From assembly GCA_963740835.1 (NCBI GenBank), contig CAVUFH010000003.1, positions 1,736,001 through 1,800,000 on the forward strand: 64,000 bases of DNA, given 5' to 3'. The notes under the pieces are model-generated. The model saw nothing but the letters and a program-made list of their open reading frames with translations, was not told where the DNA came from and did no database searches. Below are positions 24,030 through 32,509 of the stretch, piece after piece. The first letter of the stretch is position 1. Every line of letters starts with the position of its first letter. Source of the stretch: CAVUFH01 sp963740835 (GTDB lineage Bacteria; Actinomycetota; Acidimicrobiia; IMCC26256; PALSA-610). The position numbers were made by a program, and so were the translations under genes.

Positions 24030-25499
24030 TCAGCGGGCGGCGGGCGCGCGCTGGAAGCGATACTGCCACGGGCGGATGAACCGCGTGCGCAGCCAGTAGC
24101 GACCGCCGCTGTAGGGCAGCTGGGTGACGACCTTGCCGGCCTCGGTTCGAAAGTAGTTGTGGCAACCCGCCGTCCAGACCGTGCCGGCCATTGCGGCCTG
24201 GATGCGACGGTTGTAGCGCTGCATCACCCGGGGCCGAACCTCGAGGGATCCGAGGCGCCGACGCGTCATCGTCCGCAGCGCGCGCATGATGTAGTTCACC
24301 TGCGCTTCGTGCATGAAGATGATCGAGTTCACGCCGTTGGTGTTCGGGCCGTACAGCATGAAGAGATTGGGATAGCCCACGACACTGAGGCCGAGGTACG
24401 CCTCGGCGCCATCGCGCCAGTCGTCGCGCAGGCGGCGACCGTTGCGCCCGCGGAAGTCGACGGCGGTCAGGTACTCGTTGGCGCGGAAGCCGGTGCCGTA
24501 GACGATGGTGTCGACCACGTGTTCTTCGCCGTCGGCGGTTCGGATGCCGTCGTCGGTGATCTCGACGATCGGTTCGGTGACGACGCGCACGTTGTCACGC
24601 GTCAACGCCGGGAACCACTCGCGTGAGATCAGCGGGCGTTTGCAGCCGACTGGATAGTCGGGTGTGAGCTTCGCGCGTAGCTCCGGGTCCGCGATCTTGC
24701 GCTCGAGGTACGACCGCGCGAGTGCCGTCTGCATCTTTGTGAGCTCACTCGTGGTCTGGAAGTTCGCCCGCTCGTATGTCCACCAGATCTTCCAGCGGTG
24801 CAGGCGCGCCGCACCGGGAACGCGCGCGAACCGCCGTTGCTCCTCCGCGGTGAAGGCTTGGTCGAGGCGCGGCGTGATCCAGATCGGGGAGCGTTGGAAC
24901 ACCGTGAGGTGTTCGACTTCCGGGGCGATCGCGGGGACATACTGGATCGCGCTCGCTCCGGTGCCGATCGACGCGACCCGTTCACCCGCCACGGACTTGC
25001 TGTGGTCCCACCTTGACGAGTGGAACGAGCGGCCACGGAACCGGTTCGCGCCCGGGATGTCGGGGACCACGGGGACGTTCAGCATCCCGAGTCCGCTTAC
25101 GACCACATCCGCGCTGAAGGACTCGCCCGTCGCGGTCTCGAGCTCCCAATGCTGCGCGCGTTCGTTCCAGCTCGCGGTCGTGATCGCGACGCCGGTACGC
25201 ACGTGCGGTCGCACTCCGTACTGGTCGGTGCAGCGTTCGAGATAGGCAAGGATCTCCGGCTGCGTCGCGTACGTGCGACTCCACCAAGGGTTCAGTTCGA
25301 AGGAGAACGAGTACAGGTGCGACGGCACGTCGCACGCGGCGCCGGGGTAGTCGTTGTCGCGCCACGTGCCGCCGACGCCATCCGACTTCTCGTAGATCGT
25401 GAACTCATAGCCCGCCCGCTTGAGCCGGATGCCCATCGCGATCCCACCCGCGCCCGCGCCGATGATGGCGACAGTCGGTTTGTGTCCGCTCCGGAGCAT
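24030..25499 (-). CDS. Baeyer-Villiger-type flavin monooxygenase
   Basis: 489 residues. FAD-binding GAGAGG at 14-19, the Baeyer-Villiger fingerprint FRGRSFHSSRW at 154-164 (FxGxxxHxxxW) and the NADP-binding GTGAS at 179-183. Such enzymes insert oxygen next to a ketone, or oxidise N or S atoms, using NADPH and O2. ATG 25499 is preferred; the long open frame that joins it to the upstream methyltransferase is the result of a frameshift in that gene. It is the middle gene of the methyltransferase-BVMO-amine oxidase operon, under the divergent TetR operator. Confidence 0.9.
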   Translation of the reverse strand: MLRSGHKPTVAIIGAGAGGIAMGIRLKRAGYEFTIYEKSDGVGGTWRDNDYPGAACDVPSHLYSFSFELNPWWSRTYATQPEILAYLERCTDQYGVRPHVRTGVAITTASWNERAQHWELETATGESFSADVVVSGLGMLNVPVVPDIPGANRFRGRSFHSSRWDHSKSVAGERVASIGTGASAIQYVPAIAPEVEHLTVFQRSPIWITPRLDQAFTAEEQRRFARVPGAARLHRWKIWWTYERANFQTTSELTKMQTALARSYLERKIADPELRAKLTPDYPVGCKRPLISREWFPALTRDNVRVVTEPIVEITDDGIRTADGEEHVVDTIVYGTGFRANEYLTAVDFRGRNGRRLRDDWRDGAEAYLGLSVVGYPNLFMLYGPNTNGVNSIIFMHEAQVNYIMRALRTMTRRRLGSLEVRPRVMQRYNRRIQAAMAGTVWTAGCHNYFRTEAGKVVTQLPYSGGRYWLRTRFIRPWQYRFQRAPAAR

Positions 25500-25522
25500 C
25501 CGGTCATGTTGGCACGGCGCAA

Positions 25523-26372
25523 TCAGTGCCCGCCCGCGGCGAGCAGCGCGACCCCTGGGAACTCGTAGCCGGCGGGTGTCTCGTACGCGTGGACGGCCTC
25601 GCGCAGGCGAACCTGCAGTCCGTTGCGCGCGAGTTTCGGGCAACGACACCAGCAGTTGTGTGAGTGGTCCTGCGAGCGATGACGTACGCGACCACCACTC
25701 CTCGAACGAGGCGGCGCGCAACGGCACCGAAAGCTCGCGGACGGACAGGCCGTCGAGACCGCCGGTCGCGAAGATCTCCGCGAACGTGTCGAGATCATCG
25801 AGCGAGAAGGGTCCGGGAACGCCCGGCGGGGGAACCGGCATGCCGAGCTCCCCGCTCACCGCGTCGAACACGACCGACAGCCAGGGGTTCCGCGCGCGTG
25901 GACCCCACACCGACACCGCCACCCGTCCACGCGGTCGCAGCACGCGCCGGATCTCACGAACCGCACGCTCGGGATCACGCGCGAACATCAGGCCTTCGCG
26001 GCACAGCACGATGTCGAAGCTCTGATCGGGTTGCCCGATCTGCTCGAGATCGAGCTCCGCAGTCCGGACGTTCTCGATGCCGAGCGCACTCGCGCGGGCG
26101 GCGGCGATCGCGGTCATCTCCGGCACGACATCGGAGAGCACCACCTCACCGCCCGGCGCGACGAGCGACGCGGCGGCGAGGCCGAGTCCGCCGGGCCCGC
26201 ACGCGAGCTCGAGCACCCGGTCGCCCGATTGCGGATCCGCCTGCTCGAGCATGGTTGCCGTCATCGGGGTGGCGCGCGCGTCCACGTAGTCCGCGTGCGC
26301 CGACCACGAAGGCGCGACCGCGGCCCACATGCCGCGCACGCGCTCGTCGATGTGATCGGTCTTGGTTTCCAC
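25523..26372 (-). CDS. class I SAM-dependent methyltransferase, frameshifted near the C-terminus
   Basis: About 283 residues if corrected. SAM motif I LELACGPGG at about 54-62, VVLSDVVPEM, and motif around FDIVLCREGLMFARDPE. Start is GTG 26372, with Shine-Dalgarno AAGGAG (26381-26386) 8 nt upstream; the ATG at 26402 would lie inside the operator. At about 25634-25636 an AAA run breaks the frame. The uninterrupted frame runs on into the BVMO, while the adjacent frame gives a plausible ending LARNGLQVRLREAVHAYET and stops at 25523. One extra A explains it. Substrate unknown. Confidence 0.82.
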
Positions 26373-26394
26373 AGCACGATCTCCTTCCCGCTGA

Positions 26395-26436
26395 ATATTC
26401 ATTGCTCGTAACGAGTAATGAATATCTTGCTAGGAT
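26395..26436. promoter_or_regulatory. 31-bp operator palindrome and tetR -10
   Basis: Left arm ATATTCATTGCTCGT (26395-26409), central A, right arm ACGAGTAATGAATAT (26411-26425): 15-bp arms with a single mismatched pair. It lies between the divergent TetR and methyltransferase genes. TAGGAT (26431-26436) ends 6 nt before the TetR ATG at 26443, so the tetR message is predicted to be leaderless. The length and symmetry fit TetR binding that controls both directions. Confidence 0.8.
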
Positions 26437-26442
26437 AACCAA

Positions 26443-27108
26443 ATGGCTGGGGTCGTCAAGCCGAAACGTCCCTACAACTCGCCGCGCCGGCAGGAACAGG
26501 CCGCGGCGACGCGCCGGTCGGTGCTCGAGGCCGCACAGCGACTGTTCGAGCGGGACGGCTACGCGGCGACGACGATGGAGGCGATCGCGGCGGAAGCGGG
26601 TGTCGCGCTCAAGACCGTCTACGTGATCTTCGTGACCAAGAGCGGACTCCTGCGCGCCCTCTGGGATGTGCTGCTCAAGGGCGACGACAACGCCGCGGCC
26701 GTCGCGCAGCGCGAGTGGTACCGCGAGGTGCTCGAAGCTCCCGATCCGGAAACGCAGCTGCGCCTCAACGCGCGCAACGCGCGCTCGGTGAAGGAACGGA
26801 TCGGGAAGTTGCTGCGGGTCATCCGTGACGGCGCCGTCGTCGACATCGATGCCGACGCACTGTGGAACCTGATCCAGAGCGACTTCTACGACAACCAGCG
26901 TGTGATCGTCGCCGCGCTGCACAAGAAGCGCGCGCTGGCGCGCGGCCTCGACGTCGCGCGCGCGAGCGACATCCTCTGGACGCTCAACCACCCCGACGTC
27001 TGGCTGCTCCTCGTCGGTGAGCGCGGCTGGACGCCCGAGCAGTTCGAGCGTTGGTTCGCCGACACATCGTGCGCGCAGCTCCTGAAGCCGACCGGTGCGC
27101 CGAAGTAA
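26443..27108 (+). CDS. TetR/AcrR-family regulator
   Basis: 221 residues. A basic N-terminal tail (KPKRPYNSPRRQEQ) precedes the TetR HTH (about 18-65: RSVLEAAQRLFERDGYAATTMEAIAAEAGVALKTVY). The ligand-binding C-terminal domain is helical and poorly conserved. It is divergent from the methyltransferase-BVMO-amine oxidase operon with a 31-bp palindrome between, so it most likely represses that operon and itself until a hydrophobic ligand, perhaps a ketone or amine substrate of the operon, releases it. Confidence 0.9.
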   Translation: MAGVVKPKRPYNSPRRQEQAAATRRSVLEAAQRLFERDGYAATTMEAIAAEAGVALKTVYVIFVTKSGLLRALWDVLLKGDDNAAAVAQREWYREVLEAPDPETQLRLNARNARSVKERIGKLLRVIRDGAVVDIDADALWNLIQSDFYDNQRVIVAALHKKRALARGLDVARASDILWTLNHPDVWLLLVGERGWTPEQFERWFADTSCAQLLKPTGAPK

Positions 27109-27122
27109 CCGATCGGCAGAAG

Positions 27123-27842
27123 TCAGGCCGGAGGCGGGAGCCTCTCCGCGAACTTGATGAGGTTGCCGTCGTCGTCGATGACGCTGAACTCCTTCATGCC
27201 CCACGGCTGCTCACCGAGCGCGCCGTTTGGATGGACGATGCCGGCTTCGCGCATCTCCTCGTACAGCGCGTCGATGCCGGTGACGTCGATGCGGCACGAA
27301 GTTTGCTTCGGGACCTCGGTGTCGTCGGTCAGCCAGAAGTGCACCTGCACCCCGTCTCGTCCGGAGATCGCGTAGTCGGGATAGGTGAAGAGCGGCTCGA
27401 AACCCATTCGTTCGGCGTAGAAGCGTTGCGTCGCCTCGAGGTCGAGCGATGCAAGGATGGGGATGGCGCGGGTCAGCGCGGGTGCGGTCGCGTTCACGGT
27501 GTTGGTCTCCTGCGGGTCGGTGAGTCGGGACACGTGGTCGAGCAGGCGCCGCCGCTCCGCGACTTCGACCTCCAGCGCGGCGCGCCACTCATCGACGCGA
27601 TCGGTGGTCGGCGCTTCGAGGAACGCCTCGATCTCCGACAGGGAGATGCCGGCCCGCCGCAGCAGCGCAATGCGCGCCGCGATCGAGATCTGAGACGAAC
27701 GATAGGAGCGATACCCCGACACCGGATCGACGACCGCAGGCTCGAGGAGGCCCTGCTCGTGGTAGATGCGCAATGCCTTCGGTGAGAGCCACGTCAGCGC
27801 CGCGAACTGGCCTATTGGGATGAGTTCGTCCACGCAGACCAT
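27123..27842 (-). CDS. MerR-type HTH fused to a VOC/glyoxalase-fold domain
   Basis: 239 residues. Residues about 8-72 form a MerR HTH (IPIGQFAALTWLSPKALRIYHEQGLLEP, GYRSYRSSQ); a coiled-coil dimer helix follows to about 108. Residues 122-236 form one vicinal-oxygen-chelate domain (IPILASLDLEATQRFYAERMGFEPLF; MKEFSVIDDDGNLIKFAE). In such fusions the VOC part probably acts as the ligand or drug sensor, as with bleomycin-resistance-type binding folds. It is convergent with the TetR gene and divergent from the free VOC protein at 27965. Confidence 0.87.
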   Translation of the reverse strand: MVCVDELIPIGQFAALTWLSPKALRIYHEQGLLEPAVVDPVSGYRSYRSSQISIAARIALLRRAGISLSEIEAFLEAPTTDRVDEWRAALEVEVAERRRLLDHVSRLTDPQETNTVNATAPALTRAIPILASLDLEATQRFYAERMGFEPLFTYPDYAISGRDGVQVHFWLTDDTEVPKQTSCRIDVTGIDALYEEMREAGIVHPNGALGEQPWGMKEFSVIDDDGNLIKFAERLPPPA

Positions 27843-27964
27843 CCTGGACCTTGCCCAAAGGGAAGAGTCAACCCTGGCGCGCGCTCCGATCGCGTGTCCC
27901 GTTGTTACCGCCGGGCGCCGGTCGTACCTTCGTGTGGTCCGGTGACGCGACCCGAGGAGGACCC

Positions 27965-28429
27965 ATGGCGAAGGTCGACCCGATTCCCAAGGAATACCCG
28001 CGCGTGATCCCGTACCTCTGCGTCGACGGCGCGGCGGCGGCGATCGACTTCTACCGCGACATCTTCGGTGCGACCGAGCGCGGACGGATGGATGGCCCTG
28101 ACGGCAAGGTCGGGCATGCCGAGATCCAGATCGGCGACTCCGTGATCATGTTGTCGGACCCGTTCCCGGGCGCGAGCTCGCCGACGCCGCAGCAGCTCGG
28201 CGGGACCCCGGTGTTCTTGATGGTCTACGTCGAAGCCGTCGACGATGTGTTCGCGCGTGCGATCAAGGCGGGCGCCAAAGAGATCAGAGCGGTCGAGGAT
28301 CAGTTCTACGGTGACCGGTCGGGGCAGTTCGAAGACCCGTTCGGCCACCACTGGAACGTCGCGTCCCACGTCGAGAACGTGCCGCCCGAGGAGATGGAGA
28401 AGCGCGCCGCCGCCGCGATGGGCGGCTGA
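27965..28429 (+). CDS. VOC-family protein (PhnB-like)
   Basis: 154-residue PhnB/glyoxalase-like protein: IPYLCVDGAAAAIDFYRDIFGATERGRM, HAEIQIGDSVIMLSDPFP, and DRSGQFEDPFGHHWNVASH. Two beta-alpha-beta-beta-beta modules form the metal or ligand cup. Function unassigned: this group includes drug-binding and dioxygenase-like members. The ATG 27965 follows a GAGGAGG Shine-Dalgarno sequence. It is divergent from the MerR-VOC fusion, which makes regulation by that protein likely. Confidence 0.88.
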   Translation: MAKVDPIPKEYPRVIPYLCVDGAAAAIDFYRDIFGATERGRMDGPDGKVGHAEIQIGDSVIMLSDPFPGASSPTPQQLGGTPVFLMVYVEAVDDVFARAIKAGAKEIRAVEDQFYGDRSGQFEDPFGHHWNVASHVENVPPEEMEKRAAAAMGG

Positions 28430-28468
28430 GCGGAGCCCGGGCGACGGCAATCCCGCGCCAACGCTCTG

Positions 28469-29845
28469 TCACGTCGCGTTGGGGGTCGGCGTCGTCGCCG
28501 TCGGCGTGGGCTGGGCGGTCGACGGGTTGCGGCCGAAGAACTCGATGATCGCAAGCGCGGCGAGTGCGACGATGCCGATCCCGATGATGGACACCGGCGT
28601 TGGATGACGCGTGGCGAGCAGCCAGAGGAACGCGAGCGCGGCGACGACGATGCGGAGCGTGCGCTTGTTGCGGACGACATACCCGTTCGGCGCCAGCCAG
28701 TCCCAGCCCGCGCGGTGACTTTCGGATCCGAGCCAGTCCGCCGCCCACGCCACACGCGAGCGGAACCACACTGCGAATCGTGACGGTCCGGCGAAGAGCA
28801 CCGTGATCAACACGATGATGCTGAAGGTGAGCACCGCCCGCACGGCCGTGTGCAGGAACCGCACGAGCGTGTCGTACACCGCGGCGGCCGCGTCGTATGG
28901 CAGGTCCTTGCTCGTCGCCGCGTCCAGATAGAAGCCACGCGCTACGAAGAGCAACAGCGCGAGCAGGGACGCACCGAGGGTGAACGCGACGGCCGCGAGG
29001 ACGAAGCCTCGGCGGCGACTGCGCGACAGGTAGATGGCCCCGCCGAAGGCAGCGAACACGGCGATCGGCAACACATACGCCAGGGTGTTCAGGACACCGA
29101 CGGCCCGGCGCACTCGGTACAGGTCGTTCGATTGGAACAGCGTGATCTTGCCGCCGACGTGTCCGGCCGGGATTCGCGAGAACAAGTCGATACCCGTGGA
29201 CTGGAGCTGGTTGTTGACGAGCGTCGCCACGGAGGACAGGTCGATCTGCACTGCGCCGCTGCTCGTCGCGGTGATGCCGGCCGTTTCCTTCCCGGTGAGC
29301 ACGCTTTCGAGTTGTGAGTGCGCGACGCGGTTCGCGTCGACCCAGAGCCGCTGGAACTGGTCGGTTCGGATGATCCGCAACGTCGCTTCGCGCACGAAGC
29401 TCCGCAGTGCCGACGTGAGTGGCCCGGCGAGGACTTGCGCTCGATCGGGCAACGCGTCCTTCACGTACCCGCTGATGTCGACCCGAGCGAAGAGTTCCCT
29501 CGTGATGTCGTCCGCGACGTACGCCTGAATCGCCGGGTTCGAGCTGAGCGGCTTCACGTTCTTCACGTAGCGGCCGGTGTCCCCGACCTGATTGTTCAAG
29601 AACAGCGCCAGGATCGACACCGGTGTGAGCAGCATTCCGACCACGAGGAGGACCGCGACCCAGAAGCGATGCGTCCGCCGGCCCGCGGGCGGCGCCGCGT
29701 TCGCTCGTATGGTCCCGGCTGCCGCGAGCGCCGCGTTCTCGGCCTCGAGGGCCGCGATCCGCTTCCAAGTCGCTTCGAGCTCTGCTTGCAGCGCGTCCAT
29801 TGAAGGGTCATCGGAGGTGTTCGGGGCGTTGTCGGGCTCGCTCAC
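28469..29845 (-). CDS. integral membrane protein with N-terminal coiled coil
   Basis: 458 residues. A short acidic start leads to a coiled coil (about 15-40, ALQAELEATWKRIAALEAENAAL), a first membrane helix (WVAVLLVVGMLLTPVSIL), an extracellular domain of about 180 residues (VGDTGRYVKNVKPLSSNPAI onward), then about five more helices. The tail after the last helix is Thr/Pro-rich. This is a known layout of actinobacterial membrane proteins of unknown function. GTG 29845 has AGGAG (29853-29857) 7 nt upstream, better than the ATG at 29872. It lies 82 bp from the lipoprotein gene upstream. Confidence 0.75.
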   Translation of the reverse strand: MSEPDNAPNTSDDPSMDALQAELEATWKRIAALEAENAALAAAGTIRANAAPPAGRRTHRFWVAVLLVVGMLLTPVSILALFLNNQVGDTGRYVKNVKPLSSNPAIQAYVADDITRELFARVDISGYVKDALPDRAQVLAGPLTSALRSFVREATLRIIRTDQFQRLWVDANRVAHSQLESVLTGKETAGITATSSGAVQIDLSSVATLVNNQLQSTGIDLFSRIPAGHVGGKITLFQSNDLYRVRRAVGVLNTLAYVLPIAVFAAFGGAIYLSRSRRRGFVLAAVAFTLGASLLALLLFVARGFYLDAATSKDLPYDAAAAVYDTLVRFLHTAVRAVLTFSIIVLITVLFAGPSRFAVWFRSRVAWAADWLGSESHRAGWDWLAPNGYVVRNKRTLRIVVAALAFLWLLATRHPTPVSIIGIGIVALAALAIIEFFGRNPSTAQPTPTATTPTPNAT

Positions 29846-29927
29846 GCGCTCACTCCTGTGCGGGACGTTCATTCCTCGAAGGGTTCTCGGCGCCGAGCAT
29901 GCGCGACTCGGTCGACGCAGCCGCGCG

Positions 29928-30422
29928 CTACGTCGTCGTGGTGGACGACGACTCGCTTGTGAGTGTCACGACGATGTTCGTGTCGTTTCCTGCGGACACG
30001 ATCGTGACGTTGCCTGGGGTGTCGCCGCCGAGTTGGATGGTGCCGACGTACTTGTCGCCGGTGCCGGCGGAGGCCGAGGCGGTAATCGCGAGCGACGTGT
30101 TGTTCTTGTAGAAGTCGAACACGTCCGCGGGTGCCTGCGACGACTTGTAGACGCCGATCCTCGCACCGCTCCCGCCGTCGACCAGCGATCCGGTGCCCGC
30201 CGGCGTCGCGCCGTCCGGAACCGGAAAATCGCTCGGCCAGCCCGACGGGAGCTTTCCGTTCAACGAGAGCGAGACCTGGCCGTCGGCCGTCTCCACGTTG
30301 AGGTTCGTGTTCGACACGGTGGTGGTGGTATTCGAGCTGCTCTTCGAGTCATCGTCGCCGCCGCATGCCGCGAGCAACATGATCACCGAGAGCGCAACCG
30401 CGCACACAGATCGAAGGCGCAT
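29928..30422 (-). CDS. small secreted lipoprotein
   Basis: 164 residues. The signal peptide ends in LLAACGG, so the Cys near residue 20 is lipidated. A Ser/Asn/Thr linker follows, then a beta-rich domain (GKLPSGWPSDFPVPDGATP; DVFDFYKNNTSLAITASASAG) and a Thr-rich tail. The PSGWPSDFPVP motif is common in actinobacterial surface lipoproteins of unknown role. ATG 30422 has AAGGAG upstream. The membrane protein gene lies just downstream on the same strand. Confidence 0.75.
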   Translation of the reverse strand: MRLRSVCAVALSVIMLLAACGGDDDSKSSSNTTTTVSNTNLNVETADGQVSLSLNGKLPSGWPSDFPVPDGATPAGTGSLVDGGSGARIGVYKSSQAPADVFDFYKNNTSLAITASASAGTGDKYVGTIQLGGDTPGNVTIVSAGNDTNIVVTLTSESSSTTTT

Positions 30423-30589
30423 TCGAGACTCCTTCTTCGAGAAAGGTTGCTCGACGTTGTCGACCGGCCGTCGAAAGGCTTCCAGCCGCAGAACGTCGGG
30501 TGCAAGGAGAATGGAACCCGGGCGCGGGCGGCGGTGTCTAGGGACCGGGGTGCGGTGTGCAGTCCCGCGTGCGAAGACGGAGGCTCGCG

Positions 30590-31315
30590 ATGATTCGTTC
30601 CTGGTTGTGGGTCGGGGTGGTGGCGGCGATCTTCGCCTATGGGTGCAGCGGCGATCCCGGCGCATCCGAGCGGGCCGCGACCAGTTCATCGTCCACAGCA
30701 GGCGCGGTCGAACGCGTCGTCGTTCGCGGCCACGCCACGCTCGACGCCGCACCGTTTGATGCCGAGTTCGTCGGCGCCGCGGTTCGCAACCGCGGGTTGG
30801 TCACGCCGTGTCAGGCCACGCTGCCGCGGATCGACAGGGGTCTGTACGTGATCGAGGTGATGAGCGCGACGGCGGCGCTCGGCTGCGGCGTTCCGGGCTC
30901 GGAGATCTTGCTCTGGACGTTTGCCGGCAATACGCAATACTTCAGCAGCGCCGCGCGGCCGTGGCCCGCAGATGGGCGCCCGACAACGTTCGATGCGCAC
31001 TTCACGAGCGCGGCGCCGAAGGGCGCCGCGGGGCCGACGACAGAGTTCGCCGGTGAAGTGTTCGAGCACGACGGCCGCCGGCTGCCGGACGGGACGCGCG
31101 TGGAGGCGTATGTCGGAAGTATCCGCTGCGGCGTGGCGTCGGTGCGAACCGAGGGCGACTTCACGGGATTCAGCCTCTCGGTCGTCGGGTCCGAGTCGAT
31201 CGCCGGATGCGAACGCGGCGCGACCGTCACGTTCCGCGTCGACGGACAGCAGGTGGTCACGACCGCGGTCAACGATTTCCGGAGTGTTCCTTCGCTCGAT
31301 CTCACGCTCCCGTAG
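30590..31315 (+). CDS. secreted lipoprotein, unknown function
   Basis: 241 residues. Signal peptide with lipobox AYGC ahead of SGDPG, then two similar beta-rich halves, each with two cysteines (VTPCQATLPRIDRG and ALGCGVPGSEILLWTFAG; YVGSIRCGVASVRTEGDF and AGCERGATVTFRVDGQ). The repeats look like a duplicated carbohydrate-binding-like or transthyretin-like fold; this is inference. ATG 30590 has GGAGG upstream. Divergent from the small lipoprotein gene. Confidence 0.7.
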   Translation: MIRSWLWVGVVAAIFAYGCSGDPGASERAATSSSSTAGAVERVVVRGHATLDAAPFDAEFVGAAVRNRGLVTPCQATLPRIDRGLYVIEVMSATAALGCGVPGSEILLWTFAGNTQYFSSAARPWPADGRPTTFDAHFTSAAPKGAAGPTTEFAGEVFEHDGRRLPDGTRVEAYVGSIRCGVASVRTEGDFTGFSLSVVGSESIAGCERGATVTFRVDGQQVVTTAVNDFRSVPSLDLTLP

Positions 31316-31775
31316 CGCGTGCGGCGATGAGTTTGGCCGCCGCAGCGGTCAGAGCTCGCCGCCCGTGGCGTCGCGGCCGAAGTGCCCACGTCGCCCGCCG
31401 GCTCAGAGGAGTTGCGGCGCGCGGGTTGTCGGGTTGCGACGGGGGTATCGCTCCCGCGAGGTCGGCGCCGTGAAAGAACCTGAAAAAGCGAACTCGGGAC
31501 TCCTGGGGCGACGGATCTGACGACGCTTGACTCGGATCACACCCGCCTGCGACCCTCGACGCTCTCCAGGGGTTGGGGTACCGAAGAGGACTGCGAAGGC
31601 GGAAGCGTCCGTCCGCATCCGTGCGCGATCTGATAGGACGGACCGCGGGCGTTCGGGACGCGGGAGCGGGGCGAGCTGGGTCCGTGGCAGGGTCAGCGCG
31701 CGGGGGCGATTCCCGTTGCTCGCAGTTGCTCGAGGTGTGACTTGTAGTTGGGGCGTTCGACCGGAAGGAAGTGGA
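31316..31775. other. long intergenic region, no gene seen
   Basis: 460 bp upstream of the LPXTG gene. Frames are open only through GC bias and read as Arg/Ser-rich nonsense. No tRNA or riboswitch-like structure was recognised. A long 5' regulatory region for the LPXTG gene is possible. Confidence 0.45.
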
Positions 31776-32438
31776 ATGCGAAAAGTGCTGCTTGCAACAT
31801 GCGTGACAGCGGGAGGGCTCCTCATGTGGGCCGCGCCCGGCGCCGCGCAAACACTGCCGGATATCATGGTTGACCAGGTTGTCCGCGGCGCCCCGGGCTC
31901 GGTGCATCTCGTCGCCACCGAGGCTGTCGATCCCGACGAGGTCGGCAGTGCGTGTGATGTGGTCGTGACGGGTGGCAACAACCAGTCGGTTCATCCGGAC
32001 ACCGACCTTCTCATCAACTCGGGCACCGACCAAGTCATCGCGCCGAACGTCGAGGCGGATGCCGACGGCGTCATCGACACCGAGGGCACGCTCGTCCTCG
32101 GCGACACGATCGAGGTCTTCGTACGACTCGGAGCGGATGGTGTCTTCTCCGGCGGTTTCACGATCAGCATCAGCTGCCAGGCACCACCGGTGACGACGAC
32201 CACCGCCGCGCCACCGACGACCGCGTCGCAGGTCACAACGACGACGACGGACTCGTCGACATCAGTCGCGGTCGCCGGGATATCGGAGGAACCAGGTGCG
32301 TCTGGCGGCACGACATCGGGAACGCTCCCACGCACGGGAAGCAGTGTTCCCGGAGCACCGTTGGCGATTGCGATCGGTGCCGTCGTCGCAGGTGTCGCGC
32401 TGCTCGTCGGGCCGGGCGCGCGCCGCGCTCGCCGCTGA
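31776..32438 (+). CDS. LPXTG-type cell-wall-anchored surface protein
   Basis: 220 residues. An N-terminal signal peptide (RKVLLATCVTAGGLLMWAAP) precedes a beta-rich domain with two cysteines (about residues 60 and 135). A Thr/Ala/Pro-rich stalk follows, then LPRTG at 184-188, a hydrophobic helix and the basic tail GARRARR: a complete sortase sorting signal. No sortase gene lies in this window. ATG 31776 has GGAAGG upstream. The role is unknown, perhaps surface display or adhesion. Confidence 0.8.
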   Translation: MRKVLLATCVTAGGLLMWAAPGAAQTLPDIMVDQVVRGAPGSVHLVATEAVDPDEVGSACDVVVTGGNNQSVHPDTDLLINSGTDQVIAPNVEADADGVIDTEGTLVLGDTIEVFVRLGADGVFSGGFTISISCQAPPVTTTTAAPPTTASQVTTTTTDSSTSVAVAGISEEPGASGGTTSGTLPRTGSSVPGAPLAIAIGAVVAGVALLVGPGARRARR

Positions 32439-32451
32439 GACACCCGTCGCA

Positions 32452-32487
32452 CGCGGCCCCCGGCGGACAGCGCGCCGCGGGGCCGCG
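32452..32487. terminator. GC-rich hairpin between convergent genes
   Basis: CGCGGCCCC (32452-32460) pairs with GGGGCCGCG (32479-32487), and CGGCG/CGCCG inside extends the stem with one bulged base. It sits between the stops of the LPXTG gene (32438) and the lipoprotein gene (32510) and could end transcription from both sides. No T tract follows. Confidence 0.5.
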
Positions 32488-32509
32488 GCGGCGTGAGAGT
32501 CGTCGCGGT

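Noticed and set aside
24030..26402. Methyltransferase-BVMO fusion of 790 residues
   Set aside because: The junction is about 40 residues of Arg-rich nonsense and the adjacent frame supplies a normal methyltransferase ending with its own stop; a frameshift is the better reading.
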